From positions 1 through 64,000 of the forward strand of contig NZ_JANFXK010000010.1 of assembly GCF_024459955.1 (NCBI RefSeq): a stretch of 64,000 bases of DNA, in the 5' to 3' direction. Origin of the DNA: Anaerovorax odorimutans. Its GTDB lineage: Bacteria; Bacillota; Clostridia; Peptostreptococcales; Anaerovoracaceae. The position numbers were made by a program, and so were the translations under genes. The notes beneath the pieces were generated by a model. That model had not been told where the DNA came from. It saw only the letters and a program-made list of their open reading frames with translations, and ran no database searches. Each line of letters begins with the position of its first letter. Position 1 is the first letter of the stretch. Of this stretch, positions 17,797-25,463 are shown one piece after another.

Positions 17797-17890
17797 AAGA
17801 AAAGAGTTACCGATGAACGGTCGCTCCAAAATGGTTAAAGTAAAAGCACTCGTCCGATTTTGAAGGTTGGGACGGGTGTTTTACTTTATA
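17797..17890 (+). ncRNA. Antisense antitoxin RNA of a type I toxin-antitoxin system
   Basis: Predicted RNA of about 92 nt from the promoter at 17762 to a terminator. A 5' hairpin (GGTAA with TTACC) is followed by CGATGAACGGTCGCTCC and a long terminator stem, 17837-17855 with 17870-17887, whose loop is GATTTTGAAGGTTG. It converges with the toxin mRNA and shares the bidirectional terminator, the layout of Fst/RNAII and TxpA/RatA systems. Loop-loop pairing between the two terminator hairpins is the likely first contact. No ribosome site or ORF is present. Promoter and terminator are seen; the antitoxin role is inferred from layout. Confidence 0.72.
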
Positions 17891-17896
17891 TAAAAA

Positions 17897-17980
17897 CTAA
17901 CGCTTAATCTTAACGACTAAGGCGATAACCGTACAAAGTACAAGTGTGTAGGTCATAAGACCGTCAAATGTTATGTACAT
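17897..17980 (-). CDS. Type I toxin: 27-residue hydrophobic peptide
   Basis: A 27-residue frame, MYITFDGLMTYT followed by a 12-residue hydrophobic stretch (LVLCTVIALVVK) and the basic end KIKR. This is the form of Fst/TxpA/holin-like type I toxins: one membrane helix with a charged tail, which depolarises or perturbs the cell membrane when made in excess. A strong ribosome site GGGGAGGTG lies 6 nt before the ATG. It has its own promoter, a 5' leader with a GGGCGGTTGCCC hairpin, and a convergent antisense RNA at its 3' end. It is below usual gene-calling length. Toxicity is inferred, not shown. Confidence 0.7.
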   Translation of the reverse strand: MYITFDGLMTYTLVLCTVIALVVKIKR

Positions 17981-18040
17981 GGCATCACCTCCCCTTGCAG
18001 GGGGCAACCGCCCACCGTGTCTCTGGTAACTCTTGATGAT

Positions 18041-18069
18041 AGTATAACTGATAGACGGTAGAGTGTAAA
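18041..18069 (-). promoter_or_regulatory. Toxin mRNA promoter
   Basis: On the minus strand TTTACA (18064-18069), 17-bp spacer, TATACT (18041-18046). Gives a leader of about 55 nt before the toxin ATG. Confidence 0.7.
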
Positions 18070-18147
18070 CTATAAGTATACATAATCATTCACAGATACG
18101 ATATACCTTTTAAATCAATGCCGCTACAACATGGAAACCAGTAGAGC

Positions 18148-18218
18148 CTGCGACCAAGGCGTTCCTTTTGGCCCAATGGTGGCGGGATTTACTGGCAAAA
18201 TCAAGATTTGGTCGCAAA
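18148..18218 (+). repeat. Repeat A, copy 2
   Basis: TGCGACCAAGGCG through CCCAATGGTGGCGGGATTT to TTGGTCGCAAA. Lies just right of the toxin promoter region. Confidence 0.8.
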
Positions 18219-18417
18219 CGCCGTAAATATTTTTGAAGCATGCACAAGGTGATGACTTCGATAATTACCAAACAGAAAGCAAACAACTCTGAAATTGAAG
18301 CTAAACAACCTAAAGTTTTAAACACTAAGCTATATGAACAATTGAGTTTGTGTCATATTACATACTGGTATCATAAACAAAGTTAATTGACGATGAAGAT
18401 AAAAGCACATCACTTTA

Positions 18418-18446
18418 TTGACTTGGCTCCTCGCATAGCATATAAT
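18418..18446 (+). promoter_or_regulatory. Antitoxin RNA promoter, copy 2
   Basis: TTGACT, 17-bp spacer and TATAAT, with the same spacer sequence as copy 1. Confidence 0.82.
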
Positions 18447-18452
18447 ACAGAT

Positions 18453-18543
18453 AAGAAAAGAGTTACCGATGAACGGTCGCTCCAAGATGTTTAGAGTAAA
18501 AGCACTCGTCCAGTCTTGAAGGTGAGGACGGGTGTTTTACTTT
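18453..18543 (+). ncRNA. Orphan antitoxin RNA (second copy)
   Basis: Same promoter and nearly the same RNA as at 17797, with an intact terminator stem (18495-18511 with 18526-18542). The toxin frame on the other strand is cut to a 3' stub. Sequence differences fall in the 5' hairpin (GATAA instead of GGTAA) and the terminator loop (AGTCTTGAAGGTGA), the parts that should set pairing with a toxin mRNA, so it may silence the neighbour less well or answer to a different toxin copy. Confidence 0.62.
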
Positions 18544-18602
18544 ATGTAAAAACTAACGCTTAATCTTAAATCAATGCCGCTACAACATGGAAACCAGTAG
18601 AG

Positions 18603-18674
18603 CTTGCGACCAAGGCGTTTCTTTTGGCCCAATGGTGGCGGGATTTGTCGGCAAAATCAAAATCTGGTCGCCAA
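18603..18674 (+). repeat. Repeat A, copy 3
   Basis: CTTGCGACCAAGGCG to TCTGGTCGCCAAC; the 3' terminal repeat is slightly decayed. Confidence 0.78.
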
Positions 18675-18741
18675 CTTCTCCAATTTCACAAACGCCGCAA
18701 ACGCCGCAAACCTGCGGCTAATTTAATCTCTGCATCTTAAC

Positions 18742-18787
18742 TATCCTCAAGCTCATTGATCCCAACGAGTTTGAGGATACTTTTTTT
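18742..18787 (+). terminator. Strong terminator with no gene directly upstream
   Basis: 13-bp stem 18742-18754 with 18767-18779 (one G-U), loop ATTGATCCCAAC, then T7. It would stop readthrough from the orphan antitoxin RNA or mark the end of an unrecognised small RNA. Confidence 0.75.
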
Positions 18788-18967
18788 CTATGACGGGCAT
18801 TCTAAAGGGCGATGCCACCCGCAAAGAACGAAAAGGATAATATCTTACAAGCCTTTTGGAATATGAAATGGTACAATGACTTTCGAAAAGAAGGCATCAG
18901 GGAAACATCCCACCCGGCTTTGAGGGGGCTGCCTGAAAGTAACGTGTCTAAGAAAAGAGGTTAAACA

Positions 18968-19390
18968 ATGGATTCAAAAAATGAGAAATGCGTGATGATA
19001 ATTGACGAAAATTTACCGCTGGGCATTATTGCAAATACAGCGGCAATTATGGGGATTACCCTTGGCAAAGAGATGCCGGAAGTGGTCGGGGCTGATGTGA
19101 CCGACCAGACTGGAAATCAGCACCTCGGCATTATAACGTTTCCTGTACCAATACTGAGAGGCTCGTCGGAGATTATTAAAGAAATAAGAGAAAAGCTTTA
19201 TCAGCCGGAATTTCAGGATTTGATCGTGGTTGATTTTTCTGATTTGGCGCAGGGATGCAAAACCTATGATGACTTTATTGAAAAGATGGCCGATACGCCG
19301 GAAGACGCTTTGCAATATTTTGGCCTTGCGATTTGCGGCACGAAAAAGAAGGTGAACAAACTTACCGGCAGTATGCCGCTTTTACGATAG
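18968..19390 (+). CDS. DUF2000 family protein
   Basis: A 140-residue protein of the DUF2000 family, structurally related to peptidyl-tRNA hydrolase 2 folds but of unknown function. Family marks are MIIDENLPLGIIANTAAIMGITLGK at the start (split here by the usual Leu-Gly loop), HLGIITFPVPIL in the middle and YFGLAICGTKKKVNKLTGSMPLLR at the end. No signal peptide. The ribosome site AAGAAAAGAGG precedes the ATG. Single gene; the 1.36-kb region upstream is the toxin-antitoxin and repeat zone. Confidence 0.85.
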   Translation: MDSKNEKCVMIIDENLPLGIIANTAAIMGITLGKEMPEVVGADVTDQTGNQHLGIITFPVPILRGSSEIIKEIREKLYQPEFQDLIVVDFSDLAQGCKTYDDFIEKMADTPEDALQYFGLAICGTKKKVNKLTGSMPLLR

Positions 19391-19508
19391 CGATGGCTTC
19401 CGCGAAAAACAAGAGAATAATCAGTTCGCCTTCGTAAAATTTGTGAGAACAGGTCCAGACTCTATGTTATAATTAAAATGGCATAGAGAGGAGTATAAAG
19501 GAACATAA

Positions 19509-20465
19509 ATGAGAAAAACTACTTATTTTAACAGCAGCGACGAGAAGAACTATGGAAGGCACAACTACCGGATTCTCATAGCGCTGACACTATGCGTTTG
19601 TCTGCTGCTGGCCGGATGTACGAATGGCGGAAATGAAGCCTTAAAATCAGGAGACGCGGCAGGCGATCCCACCATATCGCTTGAGGATATACCACAATAT
19701 CAGGGAACCCCATATCAGAAAATAAACGGAAATGAACCGTATTTTGAAGAGGCCGATTTAACAACGGACGCCTTTGAAACTTACAGCGACCCCGATAATC
19801 TGGGGCGATGCGGCACAGCCTATGCCTGTGTAGGGAAAGAGCTTATGCCGACGGAAGAGCGTGGATCTATCGGCATGGTAAAGCCGACCGGGTGGCATAC
19901 GGTCAAATACGGAAACGTCGATGGCAAATATCTGTACAACCGCTGTCATTTGATCGGTTACCAGCTGACGGCGGAGAACGCCAATGAAAAAAATCTCATC
20001 ACGGGCACCCGTTACCTCAATATCGAAGGGATGCTCCCCTTTGAAAACCAGGTGGCTGATTACATAAAAGAAACAAACAACCATGTTTTGTACAGAGTCA
20101 CACCGATCTACAGCGGCGACAATCTGCTGGCCAGCGGCGTTCTTATGGAAGCGAAATCCGTAGAGGATAAAGGAGAAGGGATCACGTTTAATGTCTACGC
20201 CTACAATGTCCAGCCGGGCATTGCAATTGACTACCGCACAGGAGAAAGCCATCAGGAGGGCCAGACGGAAAGCAAGCAGCAGACGGAGGCTTCTGCGGAT
20301 GAGAGTGCGCAGGAATATATTGTAAATGTCAATTCGGATGTTTTCCATAGGCCGGATTGTGCAAGCGTAAAGAAAATGGCGGAGAAGAATAAAGAACGCT
20401 TTCAGGGAAGGCGAAGCGTCATGATCGAACAGGGACTGAAGCCCTGTAAAAACTGCCAGCCGTAA
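19509..20465 (+). CDS. DNA/RNA non-specific endonuclease lipoprotein
   Basis: A 318-residue exported nuclease. Residues 1-37 are a lipoprotein signal with lipobox LLLAGC, so it is anchored outside the membrane. The beta-beta-alpha-metal nuclease core has YLYNRCHLIGYQLT (about 138-151) with the catalytic His, and the metal Asn in NEKNLITGTRYLN, as in EndA/NucA-type enzymes. After a Gln-rich linker (about 235-265) comes a second small module, VFHRPDCASVKKM...KPCKNCQP, with three Cys and a His, like the Ada-type zinc-binding or comEC-linked modules. It may degrade environmental DNA or assist uptake. Nuclease class is sure; role is inferred. Confidence 0.88.
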   Translation: MRKTTYFNSSDEKNYGRHNYRILIALTLCVCLLLAGCTNGGNEALKSGDAAGDPTISLEDIPQYQGTPYQKINGNEPYFEEADLTTDAFETYSDPDNLGRCGTAYACVGKELMPTEERGSIGMVKPTGWHTVKYGNVDGKYLYNRCHLIGYQLTAENANEKNLITGTRYLNIEGMLPFENQVADYIKETNNHVLYRVTPIYSGDNLLASGVLMEAKSVEDKGEGITFNVYAYNVQPGIAIDYRTGESHQEGQTESKQQTEASADESAQEYIVNVNSDVFHRPDCASVKKMAEKNKERFQGRRSVMIEQGLKPCKNCQP

Positions 20466-20496
20466 AAAGATTTTGCTGGGGAATCATCGCTGAAAT

Positions 20497-20512
20497 ATGT
20501 TAAAATTAACAT
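20497..20512. promoter_or_regulatory. Palindrome upstream of the Crp/Fnr gene, possible autoregulatory site
   Basis: ATGTTAA-AA-TTAACAT lies 35 bp before the start codon. Its 7-2-7 symmetry would suit a dimeric helix-turn-helix regulator, most simply the Crp/Fnr protein itself. A weaker TGTT-N5-AACA element is near 21537, ahead of the molybdenum hydroxylase genes. Confidence 0.35.
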
Positions 20513-20546
20513 AGGCCATGCGGAACAGATTTACGGGAGGTATACG

Positions 20547-21290
20547 ATGGATGATAAAAAAAGAACCGGAACCCTGTTTGAAAGTACCCCAAGCTACATC
20601 TTTATGCACAGCGGCGAAGAAAACCCGTCGCGGTTTTTACATATGCGGCGCTGCATTGACAAACTGGAACGTTTGGGAGAAACGCAGAGCTTTCCTAAAA
20701 ATCATACGATTATCCGGGCGGGGAAAATCCCGGAATGCTGCTATCTGGTAAAAAGCGGGCAGGTGGTAGCGGTGACGGAAACCGAATCGGGAAACGAATT
20801 GTTTTTCTGTATCATGGAGACCAATGCTTTGTTTGGAGAAATGAATATGCTGTTTGAGCGGATTCTTCCCATCACCTTTCGGACAACGGTTCCTACGGAA
20901 CTGATTCGCATTGAAAAACAGGCACTGAAAGAAGCCTTCAAAAACGACAGTGATATCGCAATGGCGATCCTGGAGTACGCAGCGGATAAATTTTTTGCGG
21001 CCATCGACGAAAATCAGAAGATGAAGAGTCACAACGCGACCTGGCGGCTGTGCGATTTGCTGCTGAGCCTGGCAGAACAATACGGCGTTGCCTATGACAA
21101 TAAGACGCTGATTCAAAAGAAATTCAGTATTGAAATCATCACCAGTATGCTGGGAGTGAACCGGGCTACCACGGTGCGGGCCATTAAATCGCTGAAGGAT
21201 CTTGGCCTGATCGAAACGATAAACGGATATTATTGCATACGTGATATTGAACTGCTCAAGACGCATCAGGAGACGATTACCTCGCTGTAA
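20547..21290 (+). CDS. Crp/Fnr-family transcriptional regulator
   Basis: A 247-residue regulator. Residues about 35-150 form the cyclic-nucleotide-binding-like beta barrel (CCYLVKSGQVVAVTET; NALFGEMNML); about 165-240 is the winged helix with recognition helix in IEIITSMLGVNRATTVRAIK. There are no N-terminal Cys clusters for an Fnr-type iron-sulfur cluster; one CC pair sits in the barrel at CCYLV. It lies just before the molybdenum hydroxylase operon and is likely its regulator. AGGAGG-like GGGAGG precedes the ATG. Ligand unknown. Confidence 0.9.
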   Translation: MDDKKRTGTLFESTPSYIFMHSGEENPSRFLHMRRCIDKLERLGETQSFPKNHTIIRAGKIPECCYLVKSGQVVAVTETESGNELFFCIMETNALFGEMNMLFERILPITFRTTVPTELIRIEKQALKEAFKNDSDIAMAILEYAADKFFAAIDENQKMKSHNATWRLCDLLLSLAEQYGVAYDNKTLIQKKFSIEIITSMLGVNRATTVRAIKSLKDLGLIETINGYYCIRDIELLKTHQETITSL

Positions 21291-21615
21291 GCGCGATGCG
21301 GGCAGGCGGCAAAGCTGCCATGCATGAGCGGCCGGATAAGAAAGAGATACGATATACGTGTGTTTAGCAAAAGGACGTTGGAATTCCAACGTCCTTTTGC
21401 TATGCCATCAAAGGCGGAGCAGCAGAAACGTGCAGATAGCGAAACGACGATGACCTGGCCTTATAACCGCTTTAACATTGGGGTAGTCCCGCATAAAAAA
21501 GCAGGCGCATTTGCGCCTCCCTACGCAAATACATATTGTTAAAAAAACAGAAAAATCGCAAAATGACAGTAACGAAGGCAAATGTGGCTAAATTATTTTT
21601 TAAGGAGGAATAGGA
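21291..21615. other. 325-bp control region before the molybdenum hydroxylase operon
   Basis: Contains the 34-bp palindrome, a GGCGCATTTGCGCC hairpin near 21503 and AT-rich sequence after 21530. I see no ORF with a credible ribosome site and no clear sigma-A promoter. Confidence 0.5.
21367..21400. terminator. Perfect 34-bp palindrome, terminator of the Crp/Fnr gene
   Basis: Each arm (GCAAAAGGACGTTGGAA) is the exact complement of the other. In RNA it forms a long hairpin ending in CCTTTTGC, a weak bidirectional terminator or a processing hairpin. Confidence 0.6.
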
Positions 21616-22494
21616 ATGGCTTTACCAAACTTTGATTACATCGCTGCCAAAAGTCTCAGGGAAGCATCGGAACTCGTCTGCAACCACGGCGAGAGGTGCG
21701 TTCTGATGGCTGGCGGGACAGATGTCATTTTGCTCATCAAGGACAGCGTCTTAAAAGATGTGGATACGGTTATTGACCTGAAAGACATCCCGGAACTGGA
21801 CCGGCTGGAATTTGTAGAGGGAGAAGGATTGAAAGTGGGGGCATTGACCAAACTTTTCACAATCCAGACCTCGCAGGCAGTAGAAGAAAAAATGCCCGCA
21901 GTAGCGGACGCCGCTCACTATGTGGCTTCCGCCCAGATACGGCGCAAGGGTACCATGGCGGGAAACATCTGCAACGCGTCGCCGTCTGCGGACACTGCTC
22001 CGATTTTGCTGGCAATGAACGCTGTTGTTAAAACTTACAGTAAGAACGGTGGAAGAACGATTCCCATTGACGACTTTTTTACAGGGGTCAAAAAGACCTG
22101 CCTGAAAAAAGAAGAAGGAGAGATCGTAACGGAAATCGATATTCCTGAATTAAAGGCAGGCGAAGGCTCCGCCTATTTTAAACACGCTGTCCGCAAAGCC
22201 ATGGACCTGGCTATCATCGGCTCCGGCGCATGGGTAAAAATGGACGGAAACAAAATCGCAGGCTGCCGGATCGCCATGGGCGGCGTAGGAGTAACTCCGC
22301 TGCGGGCGAAAAAAGCGGAACAGTTCCTGATCGGCGGGGAAGCGACAGAAGAGCGGTTCGCGGAGGCGGGAGTCATCGCATCCGGTGAATGCAGCCCGAT
22401 TTCAGACGTTCGAGCTTCGGCAGAATACCGCAGTGACATGATCCGTGTATTTACAAAACGCGCATTGAAAAAAGCCGTAGAAACTTTGGCATAA
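21616..22494 (+). CDS. Molybdenum hydroxylase, FAD-binding (medium) subunit
   Basis: A 292-residue CoxM/xanthine-dehydrogenase medium subunit. The FAD-binding motifs are LMAGGTDVIL (about 31-40) and RRKGTMAGNICNASPSADT (about 110-128); the C-domain has AMGGVGVTPLRAKKAE. It passes electrons from the iron-sulfur clusters of the small subunit to FAD and then NAD or another carrier. First gene of the run, with TAAGGAGGAATAGG before ATG; 17 bp before the small subunit gene. Substrate (purine, nicotinate, aldehyde or other heterocycle) cannot be read from this subunit. Confidence 0.93.
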   Translation: MALPNFDYIAAKSLREASELVCNHGERCVLMAGGTDVILLIKDSVLKDVDTVIDLKDIPELDRLEFVEGEGLKVGALTKLFTIQTSQAVEEKMPAVADAAHYVASAQIRRKGTMAGNICNASPSADTAPILLAMNAVVKTYSKNGGRTIPIDDFFTGVKKTCLKKEEGEIVTEIDIPELKAGEGSAYFKHAVRKAMDLAIIGSGAWVKMDGNKIAGCRIAMGGVGVTPLRAKKAEQFLIGGEATEERFAEAGVIASGECSPISDVRASAEYRSDMIRVFTKRALKKAVETLA

Positions 22495-22511
22495 AAGGAG
22501 GAAACGCAGAC

Positions 22512-22994
22512 ATGAAACGAATTATCAAGTTTAAACTAAACGGCGAGGATGTCGAAGTGCTGGCGCAGGACAACATTACAATGGTCGATTTCCTCCGCAA
22601 AGAATTACAGCTGACAGGAACCAAAAGAGGCTGTGAAGAAGGGGAATGCGGAGCCTGTACCATTCTCCTGGACGGCGCAGCAGTCGATTCCTGCATGATG
22701 CTGGCCGTGGAAGCCGACGGACATGAAGTGGTAACTATTGAGGGACTGCAAAAAGACGGCGTCCTTCATCCCCTGCAGAGAGAGTTCATTGACAAGTGGG
22801 CGCTCCAGTGCGGATTCTGCACACCGGGGATGATCATGTCAGCCGTATCCCTGCTCAGTGAAAATCCACATCCAACAGAAAAAGAAATTCGCGACGCCAT
22901 TGCCGGCAACCTGTGCCGCTGCACGGGCTATACCAAAATCGTCGAGGCCATCGACGCTGCGGCAAAGGTCATGGCTAAGGAGGTGCATGCATAA
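22512..22994 (+). CDS. Molybdenum hydroxylase, 2x[2Fe-2S] small subunit
   Basis: A 160-residue CoxS-type subunit. The plant-ferredoxin-like cluster is in GCEEGECGACTILLDG (about 38-53) with a fourth Cys in SCMM; the second cluster uses CGFCTPGMIMS (about 99-109) and GNLCRCTGY (about 134-142). Complete and of normal length. Its stop TAA overlaps the ATG of the large subunit by one base (TAATG), so translation is coupled. Confidence 0.95.
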   Translation: MKRIIKFKLNGEDVEVLAQDNITMVDFLRKELQLTGTKRGCEEGECGACTILLDGAAVDSCMMLAVEADGHEVVTIEGLQKDGVLHPLQREFIDKWALQCGFCTPGMIMSAVSLLSENPHPTEKEIRDAIAGNLCRCTGYTKIVEAIDAAAKVMAKEVHA

Positions 22995-25432
22995 TGGCAA
23001 TAAAATCAAAAGATTACTACGCTGAAATAGAAAGCGTATACAAAAAGCCGGAAGATTACGAGCTGGCGGGGAAAGGAAATGCCTACGTCCGCATCGACGC
23101 GGAAGCAAAGGTAACGGGAAAAGCCATCTATACCGACGACGTAAGCTTCCCGGACATGTACTACTGCAAACTGGTACATAGCCCTTACGCCCACGCCCTG
23201 ATTAAGAGCATCGACTTTTCGGAAGCATTGAAGGTTCCGGGGGTAAAAGGCGTGCTGACCGGTAAGGACTTTCCGGAAGGCCATAACCTGGGAAACCCGG
23301 AAGCCTTCAAAGAACTGGCGGACAAAGAGCCGCTGTGCCGGAAAAAGGTCCGCATGATCGGCGATGAAGTGGCGGCAGTCTGCGCCACTACCGAAGAAAT
23401 CGCAACAGAAGCGGCCAAACTGGTAAAGGTAGAATACGAGCCGCTGCAGCCGGTACTGGATCCCTTTGATTCCATGCAGCCGGACGCGCCGGCCATCCAC
23501 TACCCGGACAGCAGCAACCTCTCAATTTTTACGGTTATGAACGCGGGTGATCCGGATAAGGCCTTTGAAGAAGCCGACTATACGGACAAACGCTACTATA
23601 AAACGCAGGAAATGGTTCACGCGGCCATCGAACCTCATGGCGCGGTAGCCAAGTATGAAAACGGGGAGTGGACCGTATGGTCGACAACCCAGGGCGCGTA
23701 TGTGAGCCGCTACTGGATCGCCTGGGGACTGGGCGTACCGGAAAGTCAGGTTCGCCTGATAAAGCCCATGGTCGGCGGCGGCTTCGGCGGCAAGCTGGAC
23801 GTGTTCGCCCATGAACTCTGCCCGTGCAAATTTGCTCAGATGACCGGCCATCCGGTTAAATGCGTATTGAAAAGGGACGAAGTATTCATGTGTACCCGTA
23901 CCCGTCATCCGATTTCCTTTGAGCTGGAGAGCGCTTTTACGAAAGAAGGAAAACTGCTGGCCAAAAGATGCAAGCACATCTTAGATGGCGGTGCTTATGG
24001 CGGTTCCGGCATTGCGGCCAATACCTTGTCGCTGATTTGCGCCACCTTCCCATACAAGGTAGAGAACATCGACATGCATGCCAGAAGGCCCTATACCAAT
24101 CATCCGGCATCTGGTGCCATGCGTGGATATTCCGCCTGTCAGGTTCACTTTGCCCACGAAATCCACATGGACGAGGCGGCCAACGACCTGGGAATTGATC
24201 CGTTGGAGATCCGGCGTATCAATGAAATCACCCCTTACTACACAGGTCCGACAGGGCTGGAATTTACCTCCTGCAAATTTGAGGAATGCCTGGTAGCCTG
24301 TGCAGAAGCAGTTGATTGGAAGAACAGAGAGCGGTATCCGATTGGAAGCGGCCAGGCGCTGGGCCTGTCGGGATCAGGCTTCATGTCCGGAACAGGCTTC
24401 CCGGTACTGGTGACGCCTCATTACTGCTCCTCATCGACGATTGTCCGTCTCAACCGTGAAGGCTATGCAGTTGTATTTTCAGGTGCCAATGACATCGGGC
24501 AGGGCTGCGATACGGTCATGACCATGATTGTAGCCGAAGAACTGGGACTGCGCATGGACGAGGTCAAGCTGATTCAGTCCGATACCACCAGCACTCCCTG
24601 GGATGCGGGCTCCTTCGGTTCCCGAGTGACCTTCCTGGGCGGAAATGCCTGCCGGAGAGCCGTGGGCGACGCCAAACTCAAGCTGCTCAAACACTGGGCC
24701 GAGGAATGGGGCTGCAAGCCGAGTGACATCACCATGAAGGACCACAGAGTCTTTGTTAAGGGCGATGCGGAAAAGAACATTTCCTACAACGAAGCCTGCT
24801 TCGGCTATGAAGAAAAGAACTTCGGGCGCTGTGTAGCCGGCGTCGGCTCCTTTGCCCATGAAGGGGATAAAGACATCTACGTTAAGAACGTAGGAAACTA
24901 CGCCACGGCATATTCCTTCTCTGCGTCCGCGGCCAAGGTAACCGTGGATAAAGAGACCGGCCAGGTTGAACTGGATGACTTCGTATTCGGCCATGACTGC
25001 GGACGTCCGCTTAATATCCGCGCTGTCGAAGGCCAGATCGAAGGCTCCGTACTCCTGGGCTTTGGTTTCAGCTGCTTTGAAGAATGTATCTACGATGAAG
25101 AGGGCAGGCACAAGAACCCGAGCTTCCGGGATTATCGATTCCCGACTGCTCTGGATATGCCGCCGATCAAAACGATCATTTGCAGCGAGTATGATCCGGA
25201 AGGCCCCATGGGAGCCAAAGAAGCGGGCGAAGGAAGTACCGCTCCAGTAGGTTCAGCCATCGGCAATGCCATCAACTATGCCACCGGTCTGACACTCAAG
25301 GAGCTGCCCATCACGCCGGAAAAGCTCTGGAGAGCGCTGCGGGAAAATGAAAAGACCGGCAGAAAAGAATTCGGCGCCGAGGATCTTCCTGAGAAGTTCG
25401 CCAATATGCCTCCGCTTCCGCAGAGAGACTGA
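22994..25432 (+). CDS. Molybdenum hydroxylase, molybdopterin-binding large subunit
   Basis: An 812-residue CoxL/XdhA-type catalytic subunit binding molybdopterin cytosine dinucleotide. Seen in order: AKVTGKAIYTDDV, WSTTQGAYVSRYWIAW, the cofactor loop KPMVGGGFGGKLD (about 257-269), NHPASGAMRGYSACQ, GANDIGQGCDTVMTM, and the catalytic glutamate in GPMGAKEAGEGSTAPVGSA near residue 745. CO dehydrogenase's AYXCSFR active loop is absent, so this is a hydroxylase or dehydrogenase rather than CO dehydrogenase. The AMRGY motif occurs in several anaerobic hydroxylases. Exact substrate unknown. It is followed after 31 bp by the VWA gene. Confidence 0.93.
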   Translation: MAIKSKDYYAEIESVYKKPEDYELAGKGNAYVRIDAEAKVTGKAIYTDDVSFPDMYYCKLVHSPYAHALIKSIDFSEALKVPGVKGVLTGKDFPEGHNLGNPEAFKELADKEPLCRKKVRMIGDEVAAVCATTEEIATEAAKLVKVEYEPLQPVLDPFDSMQPDAPAIHYPDSSNLSIFTVMNAGDPDKAFEEADYTDKRYYKTQEMVHAAIEPHGAVAKYENGEWTVWSTTQGAYVSRYWIAWGLGVPESQVRLIKPMVGGGFGGKLDVFAHELCPCKFAQMTGHPVKCVLKRDEVFMCTRTRHPISFELESAFTKEGKLLAKRCKHILDGGAYGGSGIAANTLSLICATFPYKVENIDMHARRPYTNHPASGAMRGYSACQVHFAHEIHMDEAANDLGIDPLEIRRINEITPYYTGPTGLEFTSCKFEECLVACAEAVDWKNRERYPIGSGQALGLSGSGFMSGTGFPVLVTPHYCSSSTIVRLNREGYAVVFSGANDIGQGCDTVMTMIVAEELGLRMDEVKLIQSDTTSTPWDAGSFGSRVTFLGGNACRRAVGDAKLKLLKHWAEEWGCKPSDITMKDHRVFVKGDAEKNISYNEACFGYEEKNFGRCVAGVGSFAHEGDKDIYVKNVGNYATAYSFSASAAKVTVDKETGQVELDDFVFGHDCGRPLNIRAVEGQIEGSVLLGFGFSCFEECIYDEEGRHKNPSFRDYRFPTALDMPPIKTIICSEYDPEGPMGAKEAGEGSTAPVGSAIGNAINYATGLTLKELPITPEKLWRALRENEKTGRKEFGAEDLPEKFANMPPLPQRD

Positions 25433-25463
25433 TGGTCCTGAGACGTTGCGGCAGGAGAAAGCG

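Larger units (their letters stand above)
17737..18218 (+). repeat. Segmental duplication, unit 1 (complete toxin-antitoxin unit)
   Basis: Begins at ATGAAGATAAAAGCACAT and carries the antitoxin promoter and RNA, the toxin gene, then ATCAATGCCGCTACAAC and a repeat A copy. Matched by 18393-18674, which lacks the toxin body and promoter. Confidence 0.8.
18393..18674 (+). repeat. Segmental duplication, unit 2 (toxin deleted)
   Basis: Aligns to unit 1 from ATGAAGATAAAAGC through the antitoxin RNA to the last five codons of the toxin (18553-18568), then jumps to TTAAATCAATGCCGC and repeat A. About 210 bp with the toxin body, ribosome site and promoter are missing; TTAA is present at both ends of the missing segment in unit 1. 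Confidence 0.8.

Noticed and set aside
22994-25432. Aerobic-type CO dehydrogenase (coxL)
   Set aside because: The AYXCSFR active-site loop is not present; the CoxD/CoxE-like genes alone do not make it a CO dehydrogenase.
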